Positions 6,083 to 6,736 of a DNA stretch of 6,736 nucleotides are shown in pieces. The position numbers and the translations under genes were made by a program. A model generated the notes under the pieces. That model was not told the origin of the DNA. It did not search any database and saw nothing but the letters and a program-made list of their open reading frames with translations. Location: NCBI GenBank assembly GCA_020718125.1, contig DYDC01000157.1, positions 1-6,736 on the forward strand, in the 5' to 3' direction. How positions within the stretch are numbered: position 1 is the stretch's first letter; every line of letters begins with the position of its first letter. The stretch comes from Methylacidiphilum sp. (GTDB taxonomy: Bacteria; Verrucomicrobiota; Verrucomicrobiia; CAIQCK01).

Positions 6083-6717
6083 ACCAGCGGACGGGGATGA
6101 GGAAGTCTCGACCCAGCGTCTGGGCGCTCGCTTGCGCCCTGCTGATTGGCGGCCTGCCTGTTCTGGCCGATGCGCCCGACAAGGTGCGCGACTTGACGAA
6201 GGCGCGGCAGGCCGAGCGCGACAGGGCTGTGGCGAACATTCCCATCGTGGCGCCGGAAGAGGTTTATCGGCGTTGGTTTGAGGCAATGAAGACCGGGCGG
6301 TTTGCAGAAGCGTCACGGTTCATTGCCGAGGACTCGTTGCGAGCGATGAAAGCGGTCTTGATTCGCTCGCTGCGGGCCGCATCGCTGGAGGAACGGGCGG
6401 ACTTCATCAAGGCGGCAGGATTCAAGTCGGCCTCCGAAGTCCAACATGCCAGCTCCACAAAAGTCTTCGCCGGCTGGATGCAGAGCGGCTGGCGGCTGCG
6501 CGGCGCGCTGGAGCGCATCCGGCAGGGAGAGGTCGCCGGCGTCCAACTGGCAAGGCGTGGTGAAGGCCAGTTGCTGGTTGTGGAACTCAAGTCTGCAGGG
6601 GGCTTGTCACGGCAGGAAGTGGCGTGCGAACAGCAAGAGCGGGAGTGGCGGCTGAAGATCGAGTTTACGCCAGTGATCGGGGTCAGGTCTCAACATCAGA
6701 CATTTAGCTTGCGTTGA
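6079..6717 (+). CDS. Probable secreted NTF2-like/DUF4878-like protein with a repeat-derived tail
   Basis: A 212-residue protein with a signal peptide: basic MRKSR (7-11), hydrophobic core about 14-28, and likely cleavage after VLA at residue 30. The mature part begins with a charged helix (33-51), then VAPEEVYRRWFEAMKTGRF (57-75) and a helix ending in AEDS. This opening resembles lipoprotein-like NTF2/DUF4878 proteins, which usually end after a short strand like EWRLKIEF (189-196). The natural end is therefore probably near 196; the final residues V199-R212 and the stop are encoded by the terminal repeat, which begins exactly at a codon boundary. The ATG at 6079 overlaps the mog stop (ATGA), suggesting coupling; a second ATG at 6097 would give a shorter signal peptide and is equally possible. 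No function can be assigned, and the link with mog may be only positional. Confidence 0.75.
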   Translation: MNQRTGMRKSRPSVWALACALLIGGLPVLADAPDKVRDLTKARQAERDRAVANIPIVAPEEVYRRWFEAMKTGRFAEASRFIAEDSLRAMKAVLIRSLRAASLEERADFIKAAGFKSASEVQHASSTKVFAGWMQSGWRLRGALERIRQGEVAGVQLARRGEGQLLVVELKSAGGLSRQEVACEQQEREWRLKIEFTPVIGVRSQHQTFSLR

Positions 6718-6723
6718 AGCGGC
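6673..6723 (+). repeat. 51-base terminal inverted repeat, right copy
   Basis: Exact reverse complement of bases 1-51. It provides the last 14 codons and TGA of the secreted-protein gene (stop at 6715-6717) and extends six bases past the stop. It reads in the direction of transcription, as does the left copy. The 13 bases after it (6724-6736) have no counterpart that can be checked, because the window ends on the other side. Confidence 0.95.
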
Positions 6724-6736
6724 TGGCGGCGCATTC

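Noticed and set aside
5444..6316. Minus-strand open frame of 290 codons across mog and the following gene
   Set aside because: It is antisense to the clear Mog protein, strongly Arg-rich, and has no family resemblance.
1..6723. Complete transposon with terminal inverted repeats
   Set aside because: There is no transposase or integrase between the repeats, the target-site duplication cannot be checked because the left flank is missing, and the repeat is partly coding on the right. Kept only as an alternative explanation.
1..6736. tRNA, rRNA, riboswitch, CRISPR array, replication origin
   Set aside because: No tRNA-like sequence, spaced direct repeats or iteron/DnaA-box cluster was recognised by eye on either strand. 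The 251-base intergenic region shows only the promoter candidate and the moaC-like remnant, with no molybdenum-cofactor-type RNA that I could recognise.

Overview
The window looks like a GC-rich bacterial chromosomal segment, probably a short metagenomic contig. It holds two divergent gene groups around a 251-base intergenic region (5334-5584), and its two ends carry the same 51-base sequence in inverted orientation. No phylogenetic marker is present. Weak Shine-Dalgarno signals, a heptamer repeat inside a gene and the gene types suggest the Planctomycetes-Verrucomicrobia-Chlamydiae group (perhaps Verrucomicrobiota), with low confidence.

Minus-strand group (5333 down to 73), transcribed in this order: (1) a 569-residue polytopic membrane protein with a GT-C-like layout; (2) a family 2 glycosyltransferase of the polyprenyl-phosphate type with two C-terminal membrane segments; (3) a 554-residue soluble protein with a helical toroid-like N-terminal half and a beta-rich C-terminal half, recalling polysaccharide lyases, probably starting at a TTG that overlaps the previous stop codon; (4) a flippase-like integral membrane protein of the LPG_synthase_TM family. 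Spacing is 6, -4 and 12 bases, so this is very likely one operon. The content fits making, moving or trimming a lipid-linked or exported glycan. A perfect TTGACA box lies just upstream of gene 1.

Plus-strand group (5491 to 6717): a 37-codon piece that looks like the C-terminal end of MoaC, with the active-site lysine replaced by Asn and the rest of the gene missing; a complete MogA/MoaB-type molybdopterin adenylyltransferase; and, overlapping it by ATGA, a 212-residue probably secreted protein with an NTF2-like look.

The most notable structure is the end repeat. Bases 1-51 are the exact reverse complement of 6673-6723. Each copy lies at the 3' end of an outward-reading gene group and has the same orientation relative to transcription. 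On the right it supplies the last 14 codons and the stop of the secreted-protein gene. On the left it lies 21 bases beyond the flippase stop codon. This fits a dispersed 3'-end repeat, and also explains why an assembly would break here. A second repeat, four heptamers of TTTGAGA type, is inserted in frame between the two halves of the lyase-like protein. I saw no transposase, tRNA, rRNA, CRISPR array or replication origin.
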